A stretch of DNA of 64,000 nt from assembly GCF_015461835.1 (NCBI RefSeq), contig NZ_JACOPX010000012.1:69768-133767 (forward strand), given 5' to 3'. The notes beneath the pieces were generated by a model. It worked only from the letters and a program-made list of their open reading frames with translations. It was not told where the DNA came from and did not search any database. The first letter of the stretch is position 1. Each line of letters begins with the position of its first letter. Below, piece after piece: positions 26,705 to 35,101 of the stretch. Both the position numbers and the translations under genes were made by a program. This stretch comes from Pseudomonas neuropathica (GTDB lineage Bacteria; Pseudomonadota; Gammaproteobacteria; Pseudomonadales; Pseudomonadaceae).

Positions 26705-28321
26705 CTACCAAACCCCAATCTGAACAACCTTCTCGGCTTGCGGCTCACCATAGCGAAACCGCTGCCCGCGCAAATCAATCTCCTGATGACTGATCGTCGT
26801 GCGCCGCTTCAACCCCCGCACCCACTCAAACAAATACCCCGCATGCTCCTCGCGCACCGCCGCGAATTCCGGGGCATCACCCAAATCCTGCAACTCCTGC
26901 GGATCATTCAGCAAATCAAACAGCTGCGGCCGAAAACCGTCGTACGCCAGATATTTCCAGCGCTCGCTGCGCACCATGGTCATCCGGCAGCGATCGATCG
27001 GCTGGCCCAGACGCTCCCGCGCCGGCGCCTGGAAGGCGTAGTCGTATTCGCTGATTGCATAGTGGCGCCAGTGCGGATTTTCGCCGTGCAGAAGCGGGAT
27101 CAACGAACGCCCTTCAAGCCGATGCTCTGCCCCCGGCAATCCCAGTGCTTCAAGAAAGGTCGGCAACGCATCGATGGTTTCCGCGAGTCGATCATCCACC
27201 GTGCCGCGTGTGACATCCGCCGCCGCCCGAGGATCACGCACGATCAACGGCACGCCCACCGCCTGCTCCAGCAAAAACTCCTTCTCACCGAGCCAGTGAT
27301 CGCCCAAAAAGTCGCCGTGATCGCTGGTGAACACGATCAGCGTGTCATCCCAGCGGCCATTGCTCTGCAGAAAATCGAACAGCCGTCCGAGTTGATCATC
27401 CACCTGCTTGATCAGACCCATGTACGTAGGGATTACAGTCAATCGTACTGAATCGCGGGAAAAGTTGAGGCTTTCCTCATGTTGGCGAAAGGCAGTGTAG
27501 ACGGGGTGTTTGCTGGCTTCGGAGGGTGTCGCGCGGATCGCTTCGAGAATCGATTTCGTACTGTACAAAGCGTGGTATGGCGCTGGTACGATATAGGGCC
27601 AGTGCGGTTTGATATACGAGAGGTGTAAACACCACGATTTCTCGCCTTGCTCGGTAATGAAGTCGATGGCTCGATTTGTAGTGTAGACAGTCTCTGAGTG
27701 TTGCTCGGGAATTCGTGCTGGCAAATTCGCATGACGCATTTGCCAGCCGCTGAGGATTTCACCGTGCTCGCCTTCGGCGGCGTTGGCCCAGTCGTGCCAG
27801 GGGTTTTTGCCGTCGAACCCCTGCTCGCGCAGATAATGGGTGTAGGGCGCAGATTCGCGTTTGTCGTCGAACAGCGGATCGTCGGGGTAGATGCCGTCGT
27901 GGCGCATGTAGGGTTCAAAACCGACTTCGTTGAGGATTTCGGCTTGCTCGCTTTGCGGATTGATCGCCAAGCGTTGCAGCGCATCGACATTCGCGGTGGC
28001 GTGGGTCTTGCCGACCAGCGCAGTACGAATGCCGTGGGGGCGCAGGTAATCGCCGATGGTCAGTTCTTCCAGCGGCAACGGCACGGCGTTCCACGCCACT
28101 TGATGACTGCTGACATAGCGTCCGGTGTAAGCCGACATCCGCGACGGGCCGCAAATCGTGCCTTGGGTGTAGGCGCGGCTGAAACGAACGCCGGCTGCAG
28201 CCAGGCGATCGATATTCGGTGTGTGCAGATGCGGATGGCCGTAGCAGGACAGGTAATCGCGGCGCAGTTGATCGCACATGATGTACAGCACGTTGCGCAC
28301 GGGGTTTGGCGGGGTGGGCAT
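26705..28321 (-). CDS. Type I sulfatase / phosphonate monoester hydrolase-like enzyme
   Basis: The 538-residue hydrolase of the alkaline phosphatase superfamily has GTICGPSR, where Cys57 (counting from the ATG at 28321) is the formylglycine candidate in CxPxR. Metal ligands are likely in YIMCDQLRRDY and VFTSDHGDFLGDH. The DQ in place of the usual DD, and the general layout, recall rhizobial phosphonate monoester hydrolases, which also cleave sulfate esters. There is no signal peptide. A GTG at 28330 is an alternative start. Bases of roughly 27420-27720 are visibly poorer in G+C than the rest, though the frame is intact. It reads away from its LysR neighbour. Confidence 0.85.
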   Translation of the reverse strand: MPTPPNPVRNVLYIMCDQLRRDYLSCYGHPHLHTPNIDRLAAAGVRFSRAYTQGTICGPSRMSAYTGRYVSSHQVAWNAVPLPLEELTIGDYLRPHGIRTALVGKTHATANVDALQRLAINPQSEQAEILNEVGFEPYMRHDGIYPDDPLFDDKRESAPYTHYLREQGFDGKNPWHDWANAAEGEHGEILSGWQMRHANLPARIPEQHSETVYTTNRAIDFITEQGEKSWCLHLSYIKPHWPYIVPAPYHALYSTKSILEAIRATPSEASKHPVYTAFRQHEESLNFSRDSVRLTVIPTYMGLIKQVDDQLGRLFDFLQSNGRWDDTLIVFTSDHGDFLGDHWLGEKEFLLEQAVGVPLIVRDPRAAADVTRGTVDDRLAETIDALPTFLEALGLPGAEHRLEGRSLIPLLHGENPHWRHYAISEYDYAFQAPARERLGQPIDRCRMTMVRSERWKYLAYDGFRPQLFDLLNDPQELQDLGDAPEFAAVREEHAGYLFEWVRGLKRRTTISHQEIDLRGQRFRYGEPQAEKVVQIGVW

Positions 28322-28437
28322 GGGGTTCACCGGTCAATGGGACAGGCGAGGGTTTTCGCTTTCGCTGGGGGTGTTCGGCAAGTGCATTTGGGGAATGGGT
28401 TTTATGCAGGGAATGCATCGGTGCCTGCACTGGCCCC

Positions 28438-28503
28438 TTCGCGAGCAAGCTCGCTCCCACATTTAGCCCGCGTTCCCCTGTGGGAGCGAGCTTGCTCGCG
28501 AAG
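28438..28503. repeat. REP doublet, GGGAGCGAGCTTGCTCGCG class (short spacer)
   Basis: CTTCGCGAGCAAGCTCGCTC and its inverse flank the spacer TTTAGCCCGCGTTCCCC. It lies between the sulfatase start region and the LysR stop, i.e. between two genes on the minus strand. Confidence 0.92.
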
Positions 28504-28511
28504 AGGTCCGA

Positions 28512-29456
28512 TCAGACGGCGAGATTCTGCAGCGAACACACCTCCTCATCCTGCTGATCAATCGCCTTGATCTGCTCAATCATCGCCTCCGCCAACGGCG
28601 ACAACCGATACCCTGCGCGGCTGACAATCCCGTAGCGGGTGTACAGCTCCTCAAGATCATCCGCCAGTCCTTCGATGCGCAAGCACACCAACTCGCCCTT
28701 GGCCTGATGCAGCGCGTCGGAATACGCCCCGACAATCCCGATCGCATCCGAACGCAGCACCACGCTGAGCAGGCTCGAGCTGTTTTCACACTCCACATTT
28801 GGTGTGAAATCCGGCCGCCCGCTGAGGTCGACTATGACTTTGCGCAGGTTCGGCGGACGAATACTTACCGCCAGGGGATAGCTCATCAATTGCTCGGCGG
28901 TGACCCGCTCAAACCCGGCCAAAGGGTGGCCGGCACGACAGCAGAAATGCCATTTGCGCGGTCGCAACCGGTAGGTCAGATAATCCGGATCTGCCTCGAA
29001 GTGCCGAGTGTCCGCGACGAAAAATTCGAACTCTTCGCTGAGTAACCGCTTGCTCAGACTCTGCCAGTCATCGACCTGAAACTGCACCCGCGCTTTCGGA
29101 TAGCGCCCGATGAAGCTGCCAATCGCGCGAGGGATCAAACCCGCCGCCGGCGCCGGTCCGCAACCGAAGCGTAATTCCCCCGCTTCCAGCCCATTGAACT
29201 GACTGATCTCGTTGGCCATCTGCTGCGCGCCACTGACCAGTCGCCGCGCGTGTTCGAGCAGGACCTGGCCCTGTTTGGTCGGCGGTAATTCCTTGCGCCC
29301 GCGATCAACCAACTGGCAGCCGACGCTGTGCTCCAGCGCCTGAATGCTGCGGCTAAACGCCGACTGCGACAGGTTCACCGCCTGCGCGCCGGCGACGAAG
29401 CTGCGTTGTTCAGCCAGGGCGATGAAGTGACGAAGTTGACGCAAGTCGATATGCAT
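28512..29456 (-). CDS. SftR-like LysR-type regulator, divergent from TonB receptor
   Basis: This 314-residue LysR regulator begins MHIDLRQLRHFIALAEQRSF, with HTH residues FVAGAQAVNLSQSAFSRSIQALEHSVG. It is a paralogue of the regulator at 24480, with many shared blocks (LVDRG, FGCGPAPA, GIVSRAGYRLSPLAEAMIEQ). It is divergent from the SftP-like receptor gene. SftR of P. putida activates sftP and ats genes when sulfate esters are the sulfur source, so this is a good SftR candidate. The ligand may be a sulfur metabolite such as adenylyl sulfate, but the sequence does not show this. Confidence 0.85.
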   Translation of the reverse strand: MHIDLRQLRHFIALAEQRSFVAGAQAVNLSQSAFSRSIQALEHSVGCQLVDRGRKELPPTKQGQVLLEHARRLVSGAQQMANEISQFNGLEAGELRFGCGPAPAAGLIPRAIGSFIGRYPKARVQFQVDDWQSLSKRLLSEEFEFFVADTRHFEADPDYLTYRLRPRKWHFCCRAGHPLAGFERVTAEQLMSYPLAVSIRPPNLRKVIVDLSGRPDFTPNVECENSSSLLSVVLRSDAIGIVGAYSDALHQAKGELVCLRIEGLADDLEELYTRYGIVSRAGYRLSPLAEAMIEQIKAIDQQDEEVCSLQNLAV

Positions 29457-29621
29457 TTTTCACATAAAAAATATCCGGGAAATGCATTGGATATGCATTA
29501 GGTCGACTCCTTATAAAGGCAATCTCTTATGCAGTAAATATTTGTAAATCCATAAATAAATAACTTAAAAGAATATGCAGCACTGAAGATGTCTGTGTGT
29601 TTTTTGACCAGGAGCCGCGCC
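29457..29621. promoter_or_regulatory. Divergent LysR/TonB-receptor control region
   Basis: ATGCATT occurs twice, at 29482 and 29493, 11 bases apart (one helical turn), right before the LysR start. Further on, TCTTATGCAGTAAATATT (from 29525) resembles the TCTTATTCC element seen before other sulfur genes, followed by a very AT-rich stretch. The direct repeat is a plausible LysR autoregulatory site. Confidence 0.45.
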
Positions 29622-31982
29622 ATGAGTCCGTTGAACCTTGCGTCACCCTTAACACCACGACGGCTCAAACGCCTGCCTCTGGCCCTGTTGCTGGCAGGGA
29701 GCGCGAGCTGGACTCACGGCTACGCCGCCGAAGCGGAAACCCCGGCGCCGGTGCCGGCCGGCAAGCCTGCCGCCAACAGTTCACAATTGGAAACCGTGAC
29801 CGTCACCACCCGCCGCCGCGAAGAAAGTTCGCAGGACGTACCGACGCCAATGAGCGTGGTCAGCGGGCAGAACCTGGAGACGCAGCGGGTCTACCGGATT
29901 CAGGATTTGCAACAACTGGTGCCCAGCGTCAACGTCGCCTACATGCACGCGCGGCAGTCCAGCGTATCGATCCGCGGCCTCGGTAATAACCCGGCCAGCG
30001 ATGGCCTGGAAGGCAGCGTTGGTCTGTACATCGACAACGTCTATCTGGGCCGCCCGGGGATGGCGGTGTTTGACCTGATGGATATCGAACAGCTCGAAGT
30101 CTTGCGTGGGCCGCAGGGGACGTTGTTCGGCAAAAACACCACTGCCGGGGTGATCAACATCAGCACCCGCGCGCCAACCTTCACCCCTGAGCGCAGCATC
30201 GAAACCTCGGTGGGTGAGGACGGTTACTTCCAGACCAAGGGCACCATTTCCGGCCCGCTCAACGATCAACTGGCCGGACGCTTTTCGGCTTATCGAACCC
30301 GTAGCGACGGTGACATCAAAAACGAATACGACGGCCATGATCTCAACGGCGGCTCGCGCGAGGGCTTCCGCGCGCAACTGCTGTTCAAGCCCAATGAAGA
30401 TTTCAACCTGCGCTGGATCGGTGACTACAACGAAGAGGATTCCAGCGCCGGCACCCGCGTGTTGTACAACACCGGGCCGACCATCAATGGCGTCAATCTT
30501 TACCAGTCGCGTGCCAATGCCGCCGGCGCAACGCTGGTCAACGGCTCGCACCGCAAGGTCAATCTGGACAACGATCAGCATGTCACCGTGCATCAGGGCG
30601 GCACCTCGGTGGAGGCTAACTGGACGCTGCCGAGCGACTTCACGCTGACCTCGATCAGCTCCTATCGCTTCTGGAATTTCACCCCGCGCAACGACGACGG
30701 CCTCAACGTGCCGGCGAGCTACAACGCCGGGGTGTCGGTGGAAGACAAACAGTACTCGCAGGAATTTCGCCTGGCCTCGCCCAAGGGCGAGTTCTTCGAT
30801 TACGTCGTAGGCGCGTACTACTTCGGCTCGGATCTGGACAACAAATCCTTCGCTTATTACGGCCCGCAAGCCGACATCTGGAACGGCACAGCGCGCGGTG
30901 CTTTAGCCAACGTCACCAGCATTGGCAACGGCCATATCAAGACCGACAGCTTTGCGCTGTTCGCCCAAGGCACTTGGCACCTCACCGAGCGACTGGACTT
31001 CACCGCCGGGGTGCGTGGCACGTATGAAGAGAAATCAGCCTGGGTCACTCGCGATGCGCCGCTCGGTGGCGCCGCCGTTACGGGCGCTGCGGCCACGGCG
31101 CGGCGCGGGCGTGCCGGCGCTTATGATTCCGGCGATCTGAATCAGTACAGCTCGAGTCCTTCCGGGCTGCTCAACCTCAGCTATCGCATCACTGATGATG
31201 TGCTCGGTTACGCCACGTTATCCCACGGCGAGAAGTCCGGCGGGGTTAACCTCGCTGTCGGTTCCGCTCCGGTAGCGGGTGCCGATTCGCTGCTGATCGG
31301 CACCGAGCGCGCGAACAACGCCGAACTCGGCTTCAAGAGCACGCTGTGGGATCACCGTCTGCAACTCAACGCCAACGTCTTCTGGACGCAGGTCAACGCT
31401 TATCAGACCAACGCCTACGACGCGGAAAATCGCGTGCAGTACCTGACCAACGCCGGTTCCGTACGTTCACGCGGGGTCGAATTCGAAAGCACGGTGATCC
31501 CGCTGCGCGGCCTGACCCTGAACATCAACGGCTCCTACAACGACGTCAGCTACCTCTCGTACAAAGATGCCCCGTGCCCGCCGGAAGTCAGCCAGGCGCC
31601 GGGCGCTCCAGCGTCTTGCGATCTCAGCGGCCATCAAGTGGTCGGCGCTTCGAAGTGGATCGGTAACGCCAACGGCGAATACAAATGGAATCTGGATAAC
31701 GGCTTCGAACCATACGTCACCGCGAGCTATGCGTTTCGCTCGAAAGCCGTCGGTACCGTCGAGGATTCCGACTACGGACAGATCCCGAGTTACGCCGTGG
31801 TCAACTTTTCCACCGGCCTGCGCGGCGATTTCAATCAGGGCCAGTGGGACGTGTCGCTGTGGCTGAAAAACGCTTTCGACAAAACCTATTACACGACTCT
31901 GTGGACGGGCGGTAACGGCGGCTATGAAGGCCTGCTCGGTACACCGCGCACCCTCGGCGTCACCGGTCGCTACGACTTCTGA
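29622..31982 (+). CDS. sftP: SftP-like TonB-dependent outer membrane receptor
   Basis: The 786-residue protein has a long signal region ending near HGYAAEAE, a plug domain (about 55-170, with LETVTVTTRRREESSQDVP as TonB box region and LRGPQGTLFGKNTTAGVINI) and a 22-strand barrel that ends in VTGRYDF with the usual terminal aromatic. P. putida SftP is a TonB receptor in the sulfate-ester regulon, and the context here (divergent SftR-like LysR, downstream sulfotransferase, tonB-exbBD nearby) fits. CCAGGAGC precedes the ATG at 29622. The actual ligand is unknown; bulky or micellar sulfate esters are the working idea. Confidence 0.85.
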   Translation: MSPLNLASPLTPRRLKRLPLALLLAGSASWTHGYAAEAETPAPVPAGKPAANSSQLETVTVTTRRREESSQDVPTPMSVVSGQNLETQRVYRIQDLQQLVPSVNVAYMHARQSSVSIRGLGNNPASDGLEGSVGLYIDNVYLGRPGMAVFDLMDIEQLEVLRGPQGTLFGKNTTAGVINISTRAPTFTPERSIETSVGEDGYFQTKGTISGPLNDQLAGRFSAYRTRSDGDIKNEYDGHDLNGGSREGFRAQLLFKPNEDFNLRWIGDYNEEDSSAGTRVLYNTGPTINGVNLYQSRANAAGATLVNGSHRKVNLDNDQHVTVHQGGTSVEANWTLPSDFTLTSISSYRFWNFTPRNDDGLNVPASYNAGVSVEDKQYSQEFRLASPKGEFFDYVVGAYYFGSDLDNKSFAYYGPQADIWNGTARGALANVTSIGNGHIKTDSFALFAQGTWHLTERLDFTAGVRGTYEEKSAWVTRDAPLGGAAVTGAAATARRGRAGAYDSGDLNQYSSSPSGLLNLSYRITDDVLGYATLSHGEKSGGVNLAVGSAPVAGADSLLIGTERANNAELGFKSTLWDHRLQLNANVFWTQVNAYQTNAYDAENRVQYLTNAGSVRSRGVEFESTVIPLRGLTLNINGSYNDVSYLSYKDAPCPPEVSQAPGAPASCDLSGHQVVGASKWIGNANGEYKWNLDNGFEPYVTASYAFRSKAVGTVEDSDYGQIPSYAVVNFSTGLRGDFNQGQWDVSLWLKNAFDKTYYTTLWTGGNGGYEGLLGTPRTLGVTGRYDF

Positions 31983-32005
31983 TTCGTCACTCAAGGAACT
32001 GCATC

Positions 32006-33349
32006 ATGTTGCGTATCAAAACGGCTTTGCCGGTGTTGCTGTCCGGCGCAGTGCTCAGTGCCGGCGCTCTCGCCGCACCGAGTGTTTACCCGACTGGCGT
32101 CACCCGTTATGACCCGAACAAAGCGTTTAATCAGTATGTGATTTTCAGCGGTGCCGACAAACAGACGCACCTGATCGACATGAACGGCAACGAGGTGAAA
32201 ACCTGGCCGCAGGCAGGTTTTCCGTCGGCGATCATCGATCCAGAACTGGTTGGCGGCGAACGCGGGCATGTGCTGCTGCAACTGAGTGAAAAGGACCCCG
32301 GCAAACTCGGATCCGCCGGTAACGGGCTGGGCAATCAAAGCGTCGGCGAACTGGACTGGAACGGCAAAGTCGTCTGGCAGTGGGGCGACAAGGCACCCGG
32401 TGGCGCGGCGCAACAACATCACGATCAGCGACGTTTAAGCAACGGCAACACCGTGGTGCTGGCGAACAAGGTGCACAAGGTCAAAGGCTTCAAAGTCCCC
32501 GAGGTGATCGACGATGCGATCTATGAAGTCAGCCCCGAAGGCGCGGTGAAATGGCAGTGGCTGGCGTCGGAACATTTGAATGAGTTCGGCTTCACGCCAG
32601 AGCAATTGAAGCTGGTACGGGCGAGTGATGATGCGGATTACCTGCACATCAACAACCTCAGTGTGGTCGGGCCGAACAAATGGTTCGATGCTGGTGATAA
32701 ACGCTTCAATCCGGACAACCTGCTGTTTGATTCACGCAACGCCAATTTCATCGCGATCATCGACAAAAGCAGCGGCAAAGTGGTCTGGCGTCTCGGGCCG
32801 AATCTGCCGCTGATCAATCCGAAAGCGTCCCGTACATTGCCGCGCCCGGTTGATCAGTTCGTCGGTCAGCATGATGCACACATCATTCCGGCCGGATTGC
32901 CAGGTGCCGGCAATTTGCTGGTGTTCGATAACCAGGGATCGGCGGGTTATCCGAACGTTACCCTCGGGCTGATTTCCGGCTCGCGGGTATTGGAAATCGA
33001 CCCGGTGAAAAGCGAGATCGTCTGGCAGTACAGCGCGGCCAATTCGAAGCAACCGGGGTGGGCGTTCTACAGCTCGTTTATCAGCAGCGCGCGGCGCTTG
33101 CCCAATGGCAACACGCTGATCGACGAAGGCATGAACGGACGGTTTTTCCAGGTGACGGCCAGTGGTGAAAATGTCTGGGAATACGTCAGCCCGTATTTCG
33201 GCAAGGCGCCGGGCAGCGACGCGATCAGCAATTGGGTCTATCGGGCGTTGCCTGTGAGTTATGACTGGGTGCCAACGGGTACGCCACGCTCCGAGACGGC
33301 GGTTAATGCCCCGGTTGTAGGCGTGCAACAAACCAATGCCAGTCGTTAG
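32006..33349 (+). CDS. Periplasmic arylsulfate sulfotransferase (ASST family)
   Basis: The 447-residue protein has a signal peptide (cleavage near AGALA) followed by repeated beta-propeller-like blades: GELDWNGKVVWQWGD, YEVSPEGAVKWQWL, IIDKSSGKVVWRLGP and LEIDPVKSEIVWQYS. Conserved histidines appear in QQHHDQRRLSNGNT and QHDAHIIPAG. ASST enzymes transfer sulfate from one aryl ester to another phenol without PAPS. It has no cysteine at all, so it cannot need the disulfide bond that E. coli-type AssT receives from DsbL, and no dsbL/dsbI is nearby. It lies 23 bases after the receptor gene, so they probably form one operon. Confidence 0.85.
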   Translation: MLRIKTALPVLLSGAVLSAGALAAPSVYPTGVTRYDPNKAFNQYVIFSGADKQTHLIDMNGNEVKTWPQAGFPSAIIDPELVGGERGHVLLQLSEKDPGKLGSAGNGLGNQSVGELDWNGKVVWQWGDKAPGGAAQQHHDQRRLSNGNTVVLANKVHKVKGFKVPEVIDDAIYEVSPEGAVKWQWLASEHLNEFGFTPEQLKLVRASDDADYLHINNLSVVGPNKWFDAGDKRFNPDNLLFDSRNANFIAIIDKSSGKVVWRLGPNLPLINPKASRTLPRPVDQFVGQHDAHIIPAGLPGAGNLLVFDNQGSAGYPNVTLGLISGSRVLEIDPVKSEIVWQYSAANSKQPGWAFYSSFISSARRLPNGNTLIDEGMNGRFFQVTASGENVWEYVSPYFGKAPGSDAISNWVYRALPVSYDWVPTGTPRSETAVNAPVVGVQQTNASR

Positions 33350-33539
33350 TTGAATTGGAATTATTGCTCGAACGAACGGCGATAAGTTATGAGCGGGTTG
33401 AAGGGTGCTTATTGCAAATTCGTTAGTAAGTCGCGTGGACAATAATTGAATGTGCAACCATCCTGACTGTCGTGAGTTTCCAGGAGGAAACTTGCTCTCA
33501 TCGGAAGATACTTATCCCAACGATAAAGGAAATCGAATC

Positions 33540-33866
33540 ATGTCGAGCATTAATGGCACTTATGTGAACGCTAACGCTGGCGCCAAACTGACGATTACCG
33601 ATGGCAACGATTCCAACGGTACATTCAGTGGCACGTTCAGCCAGGGCGGCGTTAACTATGACGTCAGCTACGGGCATTACCATTTCCAGAACAGCACCGG
33701 ACAACCTACCACCATCACATTTGTCGGTCTGAATGGTAATAGCGGATTTCAAGCGTGGTCATTGTTTTCTCCTGATCACAATTACGCAAAAGTTCGTGCG
33801 GCCGGTTCCCGTACTAATTTTGACGGTGAAGTAGTGACCCTGGCAGGGGAATTCGTCAAACAATAA
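33540..33866 (+). CDS. Unknown 108-residue beta-rich protein, avidin-like pattern
   Basis: I do not recognise this as a named family. The 108-residue product is rich in Gly, Thr, Asn and Ser, has no signal peptide or membrane span, and has no Cys or Met after the start. Its beginning, NGTYVNANAGAKLTIT...GTFSGTF, resembles the first hairpin of avidins (GTWYN..GS...T...LTGTY), and FQAWSLFSPD and a late strand pair also fit a small beta barrel. The biotin-stacking Trp of the first motif is Tyr here. AAAGGA precedes the ATG at 33540. It lies 190 bp after the sulfotransferase and ends at a strong terminator. Confidence 0.75.
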   Translation: MSSINGTYVNANAGAKLTITDGNDSNGTFSGTFSQGGVNYDVSYGHYHFQNSTGQPTTITFVGLNGNSGFQAWSLFSPDHNYAKVRAAGSRTNFDGEVVTLAGEFVKQ

Positions 33867-33882
33867 CCCGCGCGCAATTGAT

Positions 33883-33917
33883 AAAGGCCGACGCACGAAA
33901 GTGCGTCGGCCTTTTTT
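33883..33917 (+). terminator. Rho-independent terminator after the 108-residue protein
   Basis: AAAGGCCGACGCAC and GTGCGTCGGCCTTT form a 14-bp stem around loop GAAA, followed by a T-run. It probably ends the receptor-sulfotransferase-small protein unit and sets it apart from tonB. Confidence 0.95.
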
Positions 33918-34247
33918 ATTGTTCCAGCAAAATAATAATCAACTATCTACTTGGTATTAGTTGTCCGGCAAAACCGGGTCAGGCGAATTTGATGCGTTGC
34001 GTGAATACTTTCAATGCCTGAAAAGCATGAGAATTTTCCCGCATCGCTACAGCCCACGTGGCACGTGGCTTTGGCGGAATTGATCAATTCATATATTCCA
34101 TAAAGGCCTATGCATAACGTTAAAGATTACTTTCGGAGATAAGCGCCAAGCCCAATGATTCATCCATCGATTCGCCGTGGGGGATTCAACAAACGGTTGA
34201 TCGGCAGTTTTGGTAGAGAACGCAAAAAGACCGCAGGGAGTGAATCA
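33918..34247 (+). promoter_or_regulatory. Gene-free region upstream of tonB
   Basis: About 330 bp without a supported gene. The AT-rich part around 34085-34140 holds ATATTCCATAAAGGC and TGCATAACGTTAAAG, which partly match the TCTTATTCC element. GGCACGTGG and CCACGTGGCACG motifs near 34060 form a short dyad. A tonB promoter is expected here. Confidence 0.4.
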
Positions 34248-35057
34248 ATGGGCAATGTCCAGACCGCCGCCAGCGCAGAGGAATTGCTGTGGAGTCAGAC
34301 GCCGGGTGGCGAGTTGGTCGATCTCGGCCGGCCGCATCGTGTGCCGTTGGGACAGCTGCGTTTGCAGCGTGCGCCCAAAGGAATTTTGAGTCGGCGCGAA
34401 ACCCTTCTGCTCGGCGTGCTCGCATTGGTGGTGCATGGCGCGGTGATCTACTGGATCAGCCAGAAGCCGACACCGCTGCTGCCGATCGTGCCGCCGGAAA
34501 TTCCGCCGATGACTATCGAATTCTCGCGCCCGGCACCACCAGCACCACCGATTGTCGAGCCGCCACCGCCTGCGCCTGTGGTTGAGCCACCGCCGCCGGT
34601 AGAAGACGAACTGGCGGTAAAACCACCGCCGCCAAAACCCGTTCCGAAACCCAAACCGGTGGTTAAACAGGCCCCCAAACCAGCGCCGAAAGCCGTCGCG
34701 CAACCACCCGCGCCGCCACAACCGGCAGCCCCGGTTGCAGCGCCAGCGCCACCTGCTCCCCCCGCGCCGGCACCGGTAACCCCGGCCTCAGCGAATGCCG
34801 CGTACCTGAAAAACCCGGCACCGGAATACCCGTCGCTGGCTCAGCGTCGCGGTTGGGAAGGCACGGTGTTGCTGCGTGTGCATGTGTTGGCCAGCGGCAA
34901 ACCGGGTGAGATCCAGATAGCCAAAAGCAGTGGCCGGCAACAGCTCGACGACGCGGCGCTGAACGCCGTCAAACGTTGGAGTTTCGTCCCGGCCAAGCAG
35001 GGTGATGTCGCCCAGGACGGCTGGGTCAGCGTGCCCATCGATTTCAAGATTCATTAA
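34248..35057 (+). CDS. tonB: TonB energy-transducing protein
   Basis: The 269-residue protein has a cytoplasmic lead of about 45 residues, one membrane helix (LLLGVLALVVHGAVIYWIS), a long Pro/Lys/Ala spacer (PPPPVEDELAVKPPPPKPVPKPKP...) and a C-terminal TonB domain with NPAPEYPSLAQRRGWEGTVLL and the WSFVPA end. It couples the proton gradient, through ExbB-ExbD, to outer-membrane receptors. Its size and gene order fit the TonB2-ExbB1-ExbD1 set of P. aeruginosa (PA0197-PA0199, from memory). CAGGGAG precedes the ATG at 34248. Its partner receptor may be the SftP-like protein upstream. Confidence 0.92.
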   Translation: MGNVQTAASAEELLWSQTPGGELVDLGRPHRVPLGQLRLQRAPKGILSRRETLLLGVLALVVHGAVIYWISQKPTPLLPIVPPEIPPMTIEFSRPAPPAPPIVEPPPPAPVVEPPPPVEDELAVKPPPPKPVPKPKPVVKQAPKPAPKAVAQPPAPPQPAAPVAAPAPPAPPAPAPVTPASANAAYLKNPAPEYPSLAQRRGWEGTVLLRVHVLASGKPGEIQIAKSSGRQQLDDAALNAVKRWSFVPAKQGDVAQDGWVSVPIDFKIH

Positions 35058-35101
35058 ACCGAAACCAAATTCGCGCGAAACGTTTACACGAGGGAATCAT
35101 C

